Shown here: positions 16,112 through 24,859 of the stretch, one piece after another
Layout: each line of letters begins with the position of its first letter
Numbering within the stretch: the first letter of the stretch is position 1
Assembly: GCF_007828955.1 (NCBI RefSeq)
Contig: NZ_VIVR01000001.1
Coordinates: forward strand, 3,100,001-3,164,000
Direction of reading: 5' to 3'
Origin: Kitasatospora atroaurantiaca
GTDB lineage: Bacteria > Actinomycetota > Actinomycetes > Streptomycetales > Streptomycetaceae
Length of the DNA: 64,000 nucleotides
Position numbers and translations under genes: made by a program
Notes under the pieces: generated by a model
Databases searched by the model: none
Told to the model about the DNA's origin: nothing
What the model saw: only the letters and a program-made list of their open reading frames with translations

Positions 16112-16951
16112 CTAGGGAGCCGGCGGCAGGCTGCGCGTCCCGACGTCGACGGTGTCGCTCTCGGCCGGTGCCTGCACCGAGAGCGCGCCGGCGAACTCGC
16201 CGTACACGACGGTGTCGTCCAGCCGGGCCCCCGCACCGGCGCCGGTGCGGCGGAGCTGGACCAGCTGGTCCTTGTCGTTCAGCCACAGGTCGAGCGTCAG
16301 CAGGCTCACCCCGCCCTTGCCGAGGGCGGCCTGCAGGGCCTGCCGCCGGGCGCCGGTCAGCTGGGTCTGCGCGGCGGCGTAGGCCTCGACGGTGACGTTC
16401 ACCCGGTAGTGCTCGACCGTGCTCTCGTCGAGCTTCTCCTCCCCCACCAGGACGGGGGCGCCGGCCGCCACCGCGGCGGTGAGCGCCACCACCGGGTTCA
16501 GCCGGTCGACCAGCCCCGCGTACGGGACCTCGCGCTGGCCGTCGGCGCCGGGCGCGGTCGCGTACTTCTCCCAGTGCCGCCCGCCGAGGCGGGAGGCGGT
16601 GGCCAGGTCCCCGCCCCGGTAGGCGGTGGTGTCCAGCACGATCAGCTGCTCGGTGTCGTCCGGGCGCTTGAGCTGGAGGACGGTCTTGGGCGCCCAGAAG
16701 AGCATCCCCGTCGCGCTGTCCGTACCGAGGCGGTAGCTGAACTTGGCCCGGCGCGCGGTGTGCATCGCCAGCTGGGCCGAGAGGAGTACGCCGTGCGGCG
16801 AGCGGTCGGTGGGGGTGGCGAGGGCGGAGGGCGTGGCCGACGCGGGCGAGGGCTCGGGCTTGCCCCCCGAGCCGCTGCCGCACGCGACCGCACCGGCCAG
16901 CAGGAGGGCGGCCAGCGCTGCGGCTACTGCCCGCCGCTGCCGTACCGCCAT
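16112..16951 (-). CDS. lipoprotein, LppX/LprAFG-like (copy 1)
   Basis: The product is 279 residues. A signal peptide ends in lipobox AVAC (Cys about 24), followed by a Gly/Ser/Pro/Thr linker. The body has the pattern shared with its two neighbours: H-x-A-KFSYRLG near the start, FWAPKTVLQL, LGGRHWEKY, LNPVVALTAA, VEHYRVNVTVEAY and LDLWLNDKDQLVQL. LppX/LprG-type proteins fold as half-barrels that carry lipid in the cell envelope. Two related lipoprotein genes follow the L1 gene in Streptomyces coelicolor too, as I recall. The ligand is unknown. Confidence 0.8.
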   Translation of the reverse strand: MAVRQRRAVAAALAALLLAGAVACGSGSGGKPEPSPASATPSALATPTDRSPHGVLLSAQLAMHTARRAKFSYRLGTDSATGMLFWAPKTVLQLKRPDDTEQLIVLDTTAYRGGDLATASRLGGRHWEKYATAPGADGQREVPYAGLVDRLNPVVALTAAVAAGAPVLVGEEKLDESTVEHYRVNVTVEAYAAAQTQLTGARRQALQAALGKGGVSLLTLDLWLNDKDQLVQLRRTGAGAGARLDDTVVYGEFAGALSVQAPAESDTVDVGTRSLPPAP

Positions 16952-17030
16952 TCCTGCCTCCTGTTACTCCTGCGCCCCGCTCACCCGACACCTTGTCATG
17001 CCGCCCGCCGCCCGCTCGGGTCGGCTCCGG

Positions 17031-17945
17031 TCAGCCGCTGATGTTGCCCAGGCCCTTGAGCATGTCGGCGAAGTCCAGGACGTCCGAGGCCGCCGGCGTC
17101 TTGACCGAGGCGGCGCTGCCGAGGTCGCTGTACCTGATGGTCACGGCCTCCTTGCTGCCGTTGCCCACGTTGTTGCTCTGCTGCTGGACCAGCTCGCCCT
17201 TGGCGTTGATCCAGAAGTCGGAGGTGACCGAGGAGCCGTCCTTCTTGAGCGTGTCGATGACCTGCTTCTTCTGGTCCGCAGAGAGGTTGGCCATCGCGCC
17301 GACCAGCGCGTCCACCGGCAGCTCGCTCCGGTAGTGCACGGCGTCGGCACCGCCGACCTTCTCCGCGCCGACCTTGCTGAGCTTGCCGCCCTGGGCGTTG
17401 GCGGCGAGCTGCACGGCGGGGTTGAAGGTCTGGAGCATGGTCGTCATCGAGCCGGCGTCCTCGCCGCCCGGCAACGCCTTGCCGCCCGCGCCCGCGGTGG
17501 CCTTCGGGTCCAGCTTCAGCCAGTGCTTGCCGCCGAAGGTGGCGGCCGTCTCGTCGTCCACCCCGATGTACATGACGTCACCGGTGAGCAGCATCTTGGC
17601 GGTCTGACCGTCGGTCTTGGTGGTCAGCTCGAAGGCCGCCGGCGCCTTCCAGCTGTACGAGCCGCTGCCGGTCTCGGTGTCCCCCGTGCCGGTCAGCACC
17701 AGCTTGGCGCTGCCGGCCTTCTCCATGACCGCGGCCGAGGCCAGCAGAGCGGCCTTCGGGCCGAGGTCCGCGGCCTGCTTGCCCCCGGCCCCGGCGCCCC
17801 CACCGGTGGCGGCCGAGGACGAGGCCGACGAAGAAGCCGACGACGTGGCGTCCTGGCCGGTGGTCTTGCTGCTGCTGCAAGCGCTCAGCCCGCCCACCAG
17901 CAGGGCCGAAACGGCAACGGCAGTGGCGATGCGAAGAGTACGCAA
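17031..17945 (-). CDS. lipoprotein, LppX/LprAFG-like (copy 2)
   Basis: The product is 304 residues. The lipobox is LSAC (Cys about 23), followed by a Ser/Ala/Gly-rich linker of about 30 residues. The domain has the same signature as its neighbours: GSGSYSWKAPAAFEL, FGGKHWLKLD, FNPAVQLAAN, AVHYRSELPVDAL, VTSDFWINAKGELVQQ. It is predicted to be anchored to the outer face of the membrane. It lies between the other two paralogues on the same strand, with gaps of about 80 bases, so the three may share a transcript. Confidence 0.8.
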   Translation of the reverse strand: MRTLRIATAVAVSALLVGGLSACSSSKTTGQDATSSASSSASSSAATGGGAGAGGKQAADLGPKAALLASAAVMEKAGSAKLVLTGTGDTETGSGSYSWKAPAAFELTTKTDGQTAKMLLTGDVMYIGVDDETAATFGGKHWLKLDPKATAGAGGKALPGGEDAGSMTTMLQTFNPAVQLAANAQGGKLSKVGAEKVGGADAVHYRSELPVDALVGAMANLSADQKKQVIDTLKKDGSSVTSDFWINAKGELVQQQSNNVGNGSKEAVTIRYSDLGSAASVKTPAASDVLDFADMLKGLGNISG

Positions 17946-18023
17946 AGCAGTCCCCCCTCTTATCTGTTTCTCATCAGATTGCGAGCGGACTCTAACCGAT
18001 GCGCACGAGAACGCGACAACGGG

Positions 18024-18893
18024 TTAGCGCGTGACCGGCTGCTTGGCCAGGTCCACCGTGTCGGCCGCCGGCGGGATCTGGACGGGGACGGAGAGGCCGA
18101 GCTGCGACAGCGAGGTGGTCACGGTGTCGGTCCCCGCGGTGCCCTGCACCGTCTCCACCGACTTCACCAGCTCGTTGGCGTCGTTGATCCAGAAGTCGAA
18201 GGTGATCGTCTGTGCGCCCTGGCCCTGGTAGTACGCCAGCGTCGCCGCCCGGTCGGCGTCCGACATGCCGGTGTCCGCCGCGCTGTAGTCGGTGACCGAC
18301 GCCGTCGCCCGGTAGTGCGTGGCAGCGGCGGAGGCGACCGGTTCCTTGCCCACCAGGGTGAGCTGACCGACCTTCGCCATCAGCCGCAGCGGCCCGGAGG
18401 GGCCCTCGGTCAGGCTGGTCAGCCAGACCCCGGTGAGGGACTTGGGCCCTCCGGTCGAGGTGTCCCCGGAGTCCAGCGCCTCGGCCAGCTCGCGCGAGGC
18501 CTTCGCCCAGTGGCGGCCCTTGAACTCGGCGGGCAGCCAGTCGTACGAGGCGTAGTAGCTGCCGTCCACGACCCGCACCTCGCCCTTGCCCCGGTCCTGG
18601 GTGATGGCCAGGCCCGCCGAGCTGCGGTCCTCGCCCCATGCGGCCGCGCCGGTCACGGTGCTGTGGCCGTACTCGTGGTTCTGCTCGTCCACCTCCAGCC
18701 GGGCGCTGCCCGCCTTGTCGGTGACCTGGGCGGCGAGCTGCAGCGCCTCCTGGGGAGTCCGCTTCTGCGGGCCCTTCACCGCCGCCCCCGTTCCGGGTGA
18801 GCGGCTCGACTGCCCTCCTACGGTGCTGCACGCGGTCAGGCCGCCGAGTATCAGCAGGGCTGCGGCCAGGGCGGCGGCTCGCTCGGTGCGCAC
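18024..18893 (-). CDS. lipoprotein, LppX/LprAFG-like (copy 3)
   Basis: The product is 289 residues with lipobox LTAC (Cys about 22). Its core resembles the two downstream paralogues: KAGSARLEVDEQNHEYG, KGRHWAKASREL, ATHYRATASVTDYSAAD, ITFDFWINDANELVKS, VPVQIPPAADTVDL. It is the first of three tandem copies between the rplKA terminator and rplJ. The start is supported by the signal peptide. The probable role is cell-envelope lipid binding; the substrate is unknown. Confidence 0.8.
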   Translation of the reverse strand: MRTERAAALAAALLILGGLTACSTVGGQSSRSPGTGAAVKGPQKRTPQEALQLAAQVTDKAGSARLEVDEQNHEYGHSTVTGAAAWGEDRSSAGLAITQDRGKGEVRVVDGSYYASYDWLPAEFKGRHWAKASRELAEALDSGDTSTGGPKSLTGVWLTSLTEGPSGPLRLMAKVGQLTLVGKEPVASAAATHYRATASVTDYSAADTGMSDADRAATLAYYQGQGAQTITFDFWINDANELVKSVETVQGTAGTDTVTTSLSQLGLSVPVQIPPAADTVDLAKQPVTR

Positions 18894-18952
18894 GGGCGTT
18901 CTCCGGTGGGATGGGGGCGGGAGGTGCGCAGAGCCTAGCCCACCGGGTACGC

Positions 18953-18993
18953 CGACGGGCCCGCACCCCCGGTGAGGGGGTACGGGCCCGTCG
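18953..18993 (-). terminator. rplKA terminator
   Basis: CGACGGGCCCGCACCCCC pairs with GGGGGTACGGGCCCGTCG (18 bp, one C-A type mismatch) around loop GGTGA. It lies 51 bases past the rplA stop. Confidence 0.85.
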
Positions 18994-19044
18994 AACGAGT
19001 TGAGCTGCGCCCAGGACGCGGCTGCTCGGTCAGAGCACGAAGGC

Positions 19045-19767
19045 TCAGACGGCGGCCGGGTCCTCCTCGACGAGGAGGTTGCGGGTGCGGTTCGGGTCGA
19101 CCTGGATGCCGGGGCCGATCGTGGTGGAGACCGCGGTCTTCTTGATGTAACGGCCCTTGGCGGCGGACGGCTTGGCCCGGAGGACCTCGTCCAGCGCGGC
19201 GGCGTAGTTCTCGACCAGCTGCTCGTCGGTGAAGGAGACCTTACCGATGATGAAGTGCAGGTTCGAGTGCTTGTCGACGCGGAACTCGATCTTGCCGCCC
19301 TTGATGTCGTTGACAGCCTTGGCGGTGTCGGGCGTCACGGTGCCGGTCTTCGGGTTCGGCATCAGACCACGGGGACCGAGCACGCGGCCGAGGCGGCCGA
19401 CCTTGCCCATGAGGTCCGGGGTGGCGACGACGGCGTCGAAGTCCAGACGACCCTTGGCGACCTCGTCGATGAGCTCGTCGGCACCGACGATGTCGGCACC
19501 CGCAGCACGCGCGGCCTCGGCACGCTCGCCGGTCGCGAAGACCAGGACCCGAGCGGTCTTACCGGTGCCGTGCGGAAGGATCACGGTGCTGCGGACCATC
19601 TGGTCGGCCTTGCGCGGGTCGACACCCAGACGCATGGCAACCTCGACGGTCGCGTCGAACTTGCTGGTGGAGGTCTCCTTGGCGAGGCGGATGGCCTCGA
19701 GGGGAGCGTAGATACGGCTGCGGTCGACCTTGGCGTCCGCGGCCTTGAGAGCCTTGCTGCGCTTCAC
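19045..19767 (-). CDS. rplA: 50S ribosomal protein L1
   Basis: The product is 240 residues from a GTG at 19767 with CAGGAG six bases upstream. The frame is open further upstream, but the conserved L1 sequence begins here ([17 protein letters not shown]). Conserved features include [40 protein letters not shown] and the lysine-rich core. L1 binds 23S rRNA at the E-site stalk and usually represses its own L11-L1 mRNA. It follows rplK by 108 bases in one transcript. Confidence 0.97.
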   Translation of the reverse strand: MKRSKALKAADAKVDRSRIYAPLEAIRLAKETSTSKFDATVEVAMRLGVDPRKADQMVRSTVILPHGTGKTARVLVFATGERAEAARAAGADIVGADELIDEVAKGRLDFDAVVATPDLMGKVGRLGRVLGPRGLMPNPKTGTVTPDTAKAVNDIKGGKIEFRVDKHSNLHFIIGKVSFTDEQLVENYAAALDEVLRAKPSAAKGRYIKKTAVSTTIGPGIQVDPNRTRNLLVEEDPAAV

Positions 19768-19875
19768 TGCTTTCTCCTGAAGGTTGGGCCCCTCCTGGCC
19801 GTTGCCGGGCAAGGAGGGCGGAGGAGTCGTGGTGTGTACGGGCCGCGCCGGCCCTACCACGGTGGACTAGGGAAC

Positions 19876-20310
19876 TCAGCCCTCGACGGTGATGCCCATC
19901 GACCGGGCGGTGCCGGCGATGATCTTCGCCGCGGCGTCCAGGTCGTTGGCGTTCAGGTCGGGGAGCTTGGTCGTGGCGATCTCGCGGACCTGGGCGGCCG
20001 TGAGCTTGGCGACCTTGGTCTTGTGCGGCTCGGCCGAACCCTTGTCCACGCCCGCGGCCTTCAGGATGAGGCGCGCGGCCGGCGGCGTCTTCGTGATGAA
20101 GGTGAAGGAGCGGTCGTCGTAGACCGTGATCTCCACCGGCACGATCATGCCGCGCTGCGACTCGGTCGCAGCGTTGTAGGCCTTGCAGAACTCCATGATG
20201 TTGACGCCGTGCTGACCCAGCGCGGGGCCGACCGGCGGCGCGGGGTTGGCCGCACCAGCGTTGATCTGGAGCTTGATAAGCCCCGTGACCTTCTTCTTCT
20301 TGGGAGGCAT
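19876..20310 (-). CDS. rplK: 50S ribosomal protein L11
   Basis: The product is 144 residues starting at the ATG at 20310 ([14 protein letters not shown]) behind GGAGAG. The conserved proline-rich linker ([21 protein letters not shown]) and the C-terminal rRNA-binding domain are intact. L11 shapes the GTPase centre of the ribosome and is needed for RelA-dependent stringent signalling. It is the first gene of the rplKA operon. Confidence 0.98.
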
Positions 20311-20393
20311 TTCTCTCCGGGTCCTTCTGAGAGGTGATGTTCGACGTGTGTACGACCGGGGCGACACCCGGCCGGGTGTACACACATCGGACC

Positions 20394-20422
20394 AGGCTAA
20401 CGCGGATGCGTCCCTGGACCAA
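20394..20422 (-). promoter_or_regulatory. candidate rplKA promoter
   Basis: On the minus strand, TTGGTC (20417-20422) and TAGCCT (20394-20399) are spaced 17 bases apart. The -35 box abuts the T-tract of the nusG terminator, so one transcript ends almost where the next promoter begins. The boxes are only partial consensus matches. Confidence 0.5.
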
Positions 20423-20425
20423 AAC

Positions 20426-20463
20426 GGGTTGTAGGGCGGAGCGACCGCTCCGCCCTACAACCC
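20426..20463 (-). terminator. nusG terminator
   Basis: A perfect 17-bp stem (GGGTTGTAGGGCGGAGC / its complement) with a four-base loop is followed on the minus strand by GTTTTGG. It starts 12 bases beyond the nusG stop and is an almost textbook intrinsic terminator. Confidence 0.9.
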
Positions 20464-20474
20464 GAAGGCTTGTG

Positions 20475-21335
20475 TCAGTTCTTCTGGATCTGGTCGAAGG
20501 AGAGCTCGACCGGGGTCTCGCGGCCGAAGATCTCGACCAGGCCCTTGACCTTCTTCGAGTCCGGGTTGATCTCGTTGATGGTCGCCTGGAGGGTCGCGAA
20601 CGGGCCGTCGGTGACGGTGACCGAGTCGCCGACCTCGAAGTCGAGCACCTGGATCTCGCTGGGCTTGATCGGCGAGGGCTTGCCGGCCTCCTTGGCCGCC
20701 TGGCGCTCCACGTCGGGGGCGAGCATCTTGACGACCTCGTCCAGGGTCAGCGGGTACGGGTCGTAGGCGTTGCCGACGAAGCCGGTGACACCCGGGGTGT
20801 TGCGGACGACGCCCCAGGACTCCGGGGTGAGGTCCATGCGCACCAGGACGTAACCGGGGAGCTTGTTCTGGCGGATCGTCTTGCGGTCGCCGTTCTTGAT
20901 CTGGACGACCTCCTCCTGCGGCACCTCGGACTGGAAGATGTAGTCCTCGACGTTCAGGGAGACGGCGCGCTGCTCCAGGTTCTGCTTCACCCGGTTCTCG
21001 TAACCCGCGTAGGTGTGGATGACGTACCACTCGCCCGGCGCGGTGCGCAGCTTCTCGCGGAACTCGGCGACCGGGTCGACCTCGGCCTCTTCGGCCTCTT
21101 CGGCGGCCTCGGCCGGGAAGACCTCGTCCTCGGTCACCTCGTGCATCGCGGCCGACTCGGCGGCCACGCCGGCCTCGGACTCGTCCGCAGCCTCGACCTC
21201 GTCCACGTCTGCGTCCGCCGCGTCGAGGATCTGCTCGGCAGTCTCGGCGTCAGCAGCCTCAGCCGCGTCCAGCTCGGCGGCGACATCCGCCTCGCGGACG
21301 GTCTCGTCGGCGTCGTACAGGGGGGACTCAGACAC
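20475..21335 (-). CDS. nusG: transcription termination/antitermination factor NusG
   Basis: The product is 286 residues. The first ~110 are an acidic Ala/Glu/Asp-rich extension typical of streptomycete NusG. The NGN domain follows ([41 protein letters not shown]), then a C-terminal KOW domain ([15 protein letters not shown]...[12 protein letters not shown]). It binds RNA polymerase and couples transcription to Rho or the ribosome. It is transcribed with secE, as in most bacteria. Confidence 0.97.
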   Translation of the reverse strand: MSESPLYDADETVREADVAAELDAAEAADAETAEQILDAADADVDEVEAADESEAGVAAESAAMHEVTEDEVFPAEAAEEAEEAEVDPVAEFREKLRTAPGEWYVIHTYAGYENRVKQNLEQRAVSLNVEDYIFQSEVPQEEVVQIKNGDRKTIRQNKLPGYVLVRMDLTPESWGVVRNTPGVTGFVGNAYDPYPLTLDEVVKMLAPDVERQAAKEAGKPSPIKPSEIQVLDFEVGDSVTVTDGPFATLQATINEINPDSKKVKGLVEIFGRETPVELSFDQIQKN

Positions 21336-21552
21336 GGTGGCTGCTTCTTTCCTGGGATGTGGAGATTGAACGGCTCCGGGCCACCCGGCGCCCTCGCGGG
21401 CACGTGTGGGAAAAGACTCGGATACCTCAACAGTACCGAGTCAACGGTAGCGGGCTCGTCCGGTCTGCGCCGACAGCTCGACCCGGGGCGATCCCTTCAA
21501 CGTTCGAGAGGGTCCGGCCCGGGTCGGGGAGTGCTGCTGGGGAGGTGGCGGC

Positions 21553-21921
21553 TCAGCCGAAGATCCACAGACTGAGCTTGGAGAAGCCGTAGTCGAGGCT
21601 GGCCACCACGCCCATGATCACGACGACGAAGACCACGACGACGCTGGTGTACTGCATCAGGTCGTGGCGGCTCGGCCAGACGACCTTGCGCAGCTCGGCG
21701 ATGATCTGGCGGTAGAACAGCGCGGCACGGGCGAAGACGCCCTTCTTGGCGCGCTTGCCCGACTTCTTCCCGTCGCCGCCCGCGGACCTGTTGGCGCGCT
21801 TGCGGTCGCGACGCGAGAGCGTCTCCTCGCCGTTGACAGGCGTGGTTGCGTCCGCCGCGCCGTCGGCACCCTCGGGGTTGCCGCTCTCAGGCGTTGCGGT
21901 GGAGCCCGTGGTCTCCGTCAC
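21553..21921 (-). CDS. secE: preprotein translocase subunit SecE
   Basis: The product is 122 residues. It has a long charged, low-complexity N-terminal half, the conserved amphipathic segment (FYRQIIAELRKVVWPSRHDL), and a single membrane helix (TSVVVVFVVVIMGVVASLDY). It stabilises the SecYEG channel. The 217-base gap to nusG has no other gene. Confidence 0.96.
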   Translation of the reverse strand: MTETTGSTATPESGNPEGADGAADATTPVNGEETLSRRDRKRANRSAGGDGKKSGKRAKKGVFARAALFYRQIIAELRKVVWPSRHDLMQYTSVVVVFVVVIMGVVASLDYGFSKLSLWIFG

Positions 21922-22019
21922 TCGTCCTCACCTGAATCCGGGTCCTGCCGAGCGTCGTACGTGCCGTGAAGCACGAGCGATCCGGCGAAAGCAGTGCTGT
22001 TGGGGCCCTCTCCGCGTCA

Positions 22020-22049
22020 AGCCCGCTCGCTCTGCGGAGCGAACGGGCT
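22020..22049 (-). terminator. hairpin between tRNA-Trp and secE
   Basis: AGCCCGCTCGCTC pairs with GAGCGAACGGGCT (13 bp, one mismatch) around a TGCG loop, 18 bases past the 3' end of tRNA-Trp. It may end the tRNA transcript or set the processed 3' end before secE. Confidence 0.6.
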
Positions 22050-22066
22050 CGGTACGGATCAAGCAG

Positions 22067-22139
22067 CAGGGCAAGAGGGACTTGAACCCCCAACCGCCGG
22101 TTTTGGAGACCGGTGCTCTACCAATTGAGCTATTGCCCT
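22067..22139 (-). tRNA. tRNA-Trp (anticodon CCA)
   Basis: The molecule is 73 bases with acceptor stem AGGGCAA/TTGCCCT and discriminator G. The D arm is TAGCTCAATTGGTAGAGCA, the anticodon loop CTCCAAA (CCA), and the T arm GGGGGTTCAAGTCCCTC. CCA is not encoded. Its place upstream of secE-nusG is usual in actinobacteria. Confidence 0.97.
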
Positions 22140-22171
22140 ACGGAGACCTCGCGGCTCCGGAGTTGACCCCC

Positions 22172-22200
22172 AACCTACCGCATCCGGGCCGCTGCGTGAT
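22172..22200 (-). promoter_or_regulatory. possible tRNA-Trp promoter
   Basis: TAGGTT (22172-22177) resembles a streptomycete -10 box about 33 bases upstream of the tRNA. The hexamer 17 bases further (ATCACG, 22195-22200) matches the -35 consensus poorly. Confidence 0.3.
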
Positions 22201-22389
22201 GTACGCGTCGGTGGAGCCGCATTTCGGGAGCCATCGAGCAGTGAGTGTACGTGTTCTTGCGCGTTTGGTCGAACCTCATTCACCGAAGACCCATCAGTTA
22301 CCGCCGACACGCGTACGCATCGTGGACCGAGCGGTACGCATGTTGAAACCGCCGTGCCCGGGCACCGCCGTCTCTGCGACGATGCAGGC

Positions 22390-23628
22390 ATGAGCGCTTC
22401 CACCCCCGCCAGCACCAGTCCCGCTGACCGCCGCGTCTCCGCCCGGATCGGCGCCATCGCCGAGTCCGCCACCCTCGCCGTCGATGCCAAGGCCAAGGCC
22501 CTCAAGGCGGCCGGCCGCCCGGTGATCGGCTTCGGCGCGGGCGAGCCGGACTTCCCGACCCCCGGCTACATCGTCGACGCCGCCGTCGCCGCCTGCCAGG
22601 ACCCGGCCAACCACCGCTACACCCCGGCCGGCGGCCTGCCCGCACTGAAGGCCGCGATCGCCGCCAAGACGCTGCGCGACTCCGGCTACCAGGTGGACGC
22701 CTCCCAGGTGCTCGTCACCAACGGCGGCAAGCAGGCCATCTACGAGGCCTTCGCCGCGATCCTCGACCCGGGCGACGAGGTCATCGTCCCGGCCCCGTAC
22801 TGGACCACCTACCCCGAGTCGATCCAGCTCGCGGGCGGTGTCCCGGTCGAGGTGGTCGCCGACGAGACCACCGGCTACAAGGTCTCGGTCGAGCAGCTGG
22901 AGGCGGCCCGGACCGCGAACACCAAGGTCGTGCTGTTCGTCTCCCCGTCCAACCCGACCGGCGCCGTCTACACCCGCGCCGAGGCCGAGGCGATCGGCCG
23001 CTGGGCGCTGGAGCACGGCCTGTGGGTGCTCACCGACGAGATCTACGAGCACCTGGTCTACGGCGACGCGGAGTTCACCTCGCTGCCGGCCCTGCTGCCC
23101 GAGCTGGCCGACAAGTGCATCGTGGTCAACGGCGTCGCCAAGACCTACGCGATGACCGGCTGGCGGGTCGGGTGGCTGATCGGCCCCGCGGACGTGGTGA
23201 AGGCCGCGACCAACCTGCAGTCGCACGCCACCTCCAACGTGAGCAACGTGGCCCAGGTCGCCGCGCTGGCCGCCGTCTCGGGCGACCTCTCGGCCGTGGA
23301 CGAGATGAAGACCGCGTTCGACCGCCGCCGCAAGACCATCGTGCGGATGCTCAACGAGATCGAGGGCGTGCTCTGCCCCGAGCCCGAGGGCGCGTTCTAC
23401 GCCTACCCCTCCGTGAAGGGCCTGCTGGGCAAGGAGATCCGCGGCAAGCGGCCGCAGACCTCCGCCGAGCTCGCCACCCTGATCCTGGACGAGGCCGAGG
23501 TCGCGGTCGTCCCCGGCGAGGCCTTCGGCACCCCGGGCTACCTGCGGCTCTCGTACGCGCTCGGCGACACCGACCTGGTCGAGGGCGTCGGCCGCCTGCA
23601 GAAGCTGCTGGGCGAGGCCCGCGCCTGA
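22390..23628 (+). CDS. aspC: aspartate aminotransferase (PLP class I)
   Basis: The product is 412 residues. Class I/II aminotransferase signatures are present: [51 protein letters not shown]. The PLP lysine lies in [17 protein letters not shown], and a terminal arginine lies in GYLRLSYAL. The ATG at 22390 has no convincing ribosome-binding site, so translation may be leaderless or start at a nearby codon. It interconverts aspartate/oxaloacetate with glutamate/2-oxoglutarate. A strong terminator follows. Confidence 0.92.
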   Translation: MSASTPASTSPADRRVSARIGAIAESATLAVDAKAKALKAAGRPVIGFGAGEPDFPTPGYIVDAAVAACQDPANHRYTPAGGLPALKAAIAAKTLRDSGYQVDASQVLVTNGGKQAIYEAFAAILDPGDEVIVPAPYWTTYPESIQLAGGVPVEVVADETTGYKVSVEQLEAARTANTKVVLFVSPSNPTGAVYTRAEAEAIGRWALEHGLWVLTDEIYEHLVYGDAEFTSLPALLPELADKCIVVNGVAKTYAMTGWRVGWLIGPADVVKAATNLQSHATSNVSNVAQVAALAAVSGDLSAVDEMKTAFDRRRKTIVRMLNEIEGVLCPEPEGAFYAYPSVKGLLGKEIRGKRPQTSAELATLILDEAEVAVVPGEAFGTPGYLRLSYALGDTDLVEGVGRLQKLLGEARA

Positions 23629-23665
23629 CGACCACCCGGCTCATCCGGCTCACCCCGTGAGCTTG

Positions 23666-23706
23666 ACCGCCCTCTTCATCCCTTCGGGGGACTTGAAGAG
23701 GGCGGT
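23666..23706 (+). terminator. aspC terminator
   Basis: A perfect 13-bp outer stem (ACCGCCCTCTTCA / TGAAGAGGGCGGT) encloses a second TCCC/GGGA stem with a TTCGG loop. It lies 37 bases past aspC and 35 bases before the next gene. Confidence 0.9.
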
Positions 23707-23741
23707 TCCCGTTCGGGCCCCTGATACGGCAGGATCGGTGA

Positions 23742-24764
23742 ATGGATCGCCTGCGTGATGTTCGGGACCTCCCGAAGGCCCACCTGCACCTGCACTTCAC
23801 CGGCTCGATGCGGCCGGCCACCCTGCTGGAGCTGGCCGCCAAGCACCGCGTCCGGCTGCCCGAGGCGCTGAGCTCGGGCGAGCCGCAGCACCTCCGCGCA
23901 ACGGACGAGCGCGGCTGGTTCCGCTTCCAGCGGCTGTACGACACCGCGCGCTCGGTGCTCCGCGACGAGGAGGACATCCGGCGGCTGGTCCGGGAGACCG
24001 CCGAGGACGAGCGGCGGGACGGCTCGCACTGGCTGGAGATCCAGGTCGACCCGACCTCGTACGCGCCCCGCCTGGGCGGGCTGATCCCGGCGCTGGAGCT
24101 CATTCTGGACGCGGTGCGGGAGGCCTCGGAGGCCACCGGGGTCGGGATCCGGGTGCTGGTCGCGGCCAACCGGATGAAGTCACCGATGGACGCCCGGACA
24201 CTGGCCCGCCTGGCCGTCCGGTACGCCGACCAGGGCGTGGTCGGCTTCGGGCTCTCCAACGACGAACGGCGCGGCCTCGCACGGGACTTCGACCGGGCCT
24301 TCGCTATCGCCCGCAAGGGCGGCCTGCTGGCCGCCCCGCACGGCGGGGAGCTGGCCGGGCCCGAGTCCGTCCGGGACTGCCTGGACGACCTGGGGGCCGG
24401 CCGGATCGGCCACGGCGTACGGGCGGCGGAGGACCCCCGGCTGATGCAGCGGCTGGCGGACCGTCAGATCACCTGCGAGGTCTGCCCGGCCTCCAACGTC
24501 TCGCTCGGCGTCTACGAGCGGGCCGGCGAAGTGCCGCTGCGGACGCTCTTCGACGCGGGCGTGCCGCTCGCCCTGGGCGCGGACGACCCGCTGCTGTTCG
24601 GCTCCCGGCTCGCCGCCCAGTACGAGCTCGCCCGCGACGTCCACGGCTTCTCCGACGCCGAACTCGCCGAGCTGGCCCGGCAGTCGGTCCGGGGCTCGCG
24701 GGCGCCCGAGGACGTCCAGAAGCTCCTCCTCGCGGACATCGACGCCTGGCTCACCGACAGCTGA
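23742..24764 (+). CDS. add: adenosine deaminase family protein
   Basis: The product is 340 residues. Metal-binding HLHLHFTGS is at the N-terminus, HGGE carries the catalytic Glu, GRIGHGVRA the next His, and LGADDPLLF the Asp pair. The layout fits the adenosine deaminase/AMP deaminase superfamily: adenosine to inosine in purine salvage, although some relatives act on other adenine derivatives. It converges with murB across a large inverted repeat. Confidence 0.88.
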   Translation: MDRLRDVRDLPKAHLHLHFTGSMRPATLLELAAKHRVRLPEALSSGEPQHLRATDERGWFRFQRLYDTARSVLRDEEDIRRLVRETAEDERRDGSHWLEIQVDPTSYAPRLGGLIPALELILDAVREASEATGVGIRVLVAANRMKSPMDARTLARLAVRYADQGVVGFGLSNDERRGLARDFDRAFAIARKGGLLAAPHGGELAGPESVRDCLDDLGAGRIGHGVRAAEDPRLMQRLADRQITCEVCPASNVSLGVYERAGEVPLRTLFDAGVPLALGADDPLLFGSRLAAQYELARDVHGFSDAELAELARQSVRGSRAPEDVQKLLLADIDAWLTDS

Positions 24765-24776
24765 GGCGAACCTGAC

Positions 24777-24846
24777 GGGGCGCGGGGAACTGCGCGACCA
24801 GGGCACCACGTCCGTGCACGGTTGCGCGCGCAGTTCCCCGCGCCCC
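24777..24846. repeat. 20-bp perfect inverted repeat (Streptomyces-type intergenic repeat)
   Basis: GGGGCGCGGGGAACTGCGCG (24777-24796) is repeated as its exact complement at 24827-24846, with a 30-base centre that contains a further GCAC/GTGC dyad. It fills the gap between converging add and murB, so it can act as a bidirectional terminator. Sequences of this form recur between genes in many Streptomyces genomes, as I recall. Confidence 0.85.
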
Positions 24847-24859
24847 TGCTGTGGTTGCC

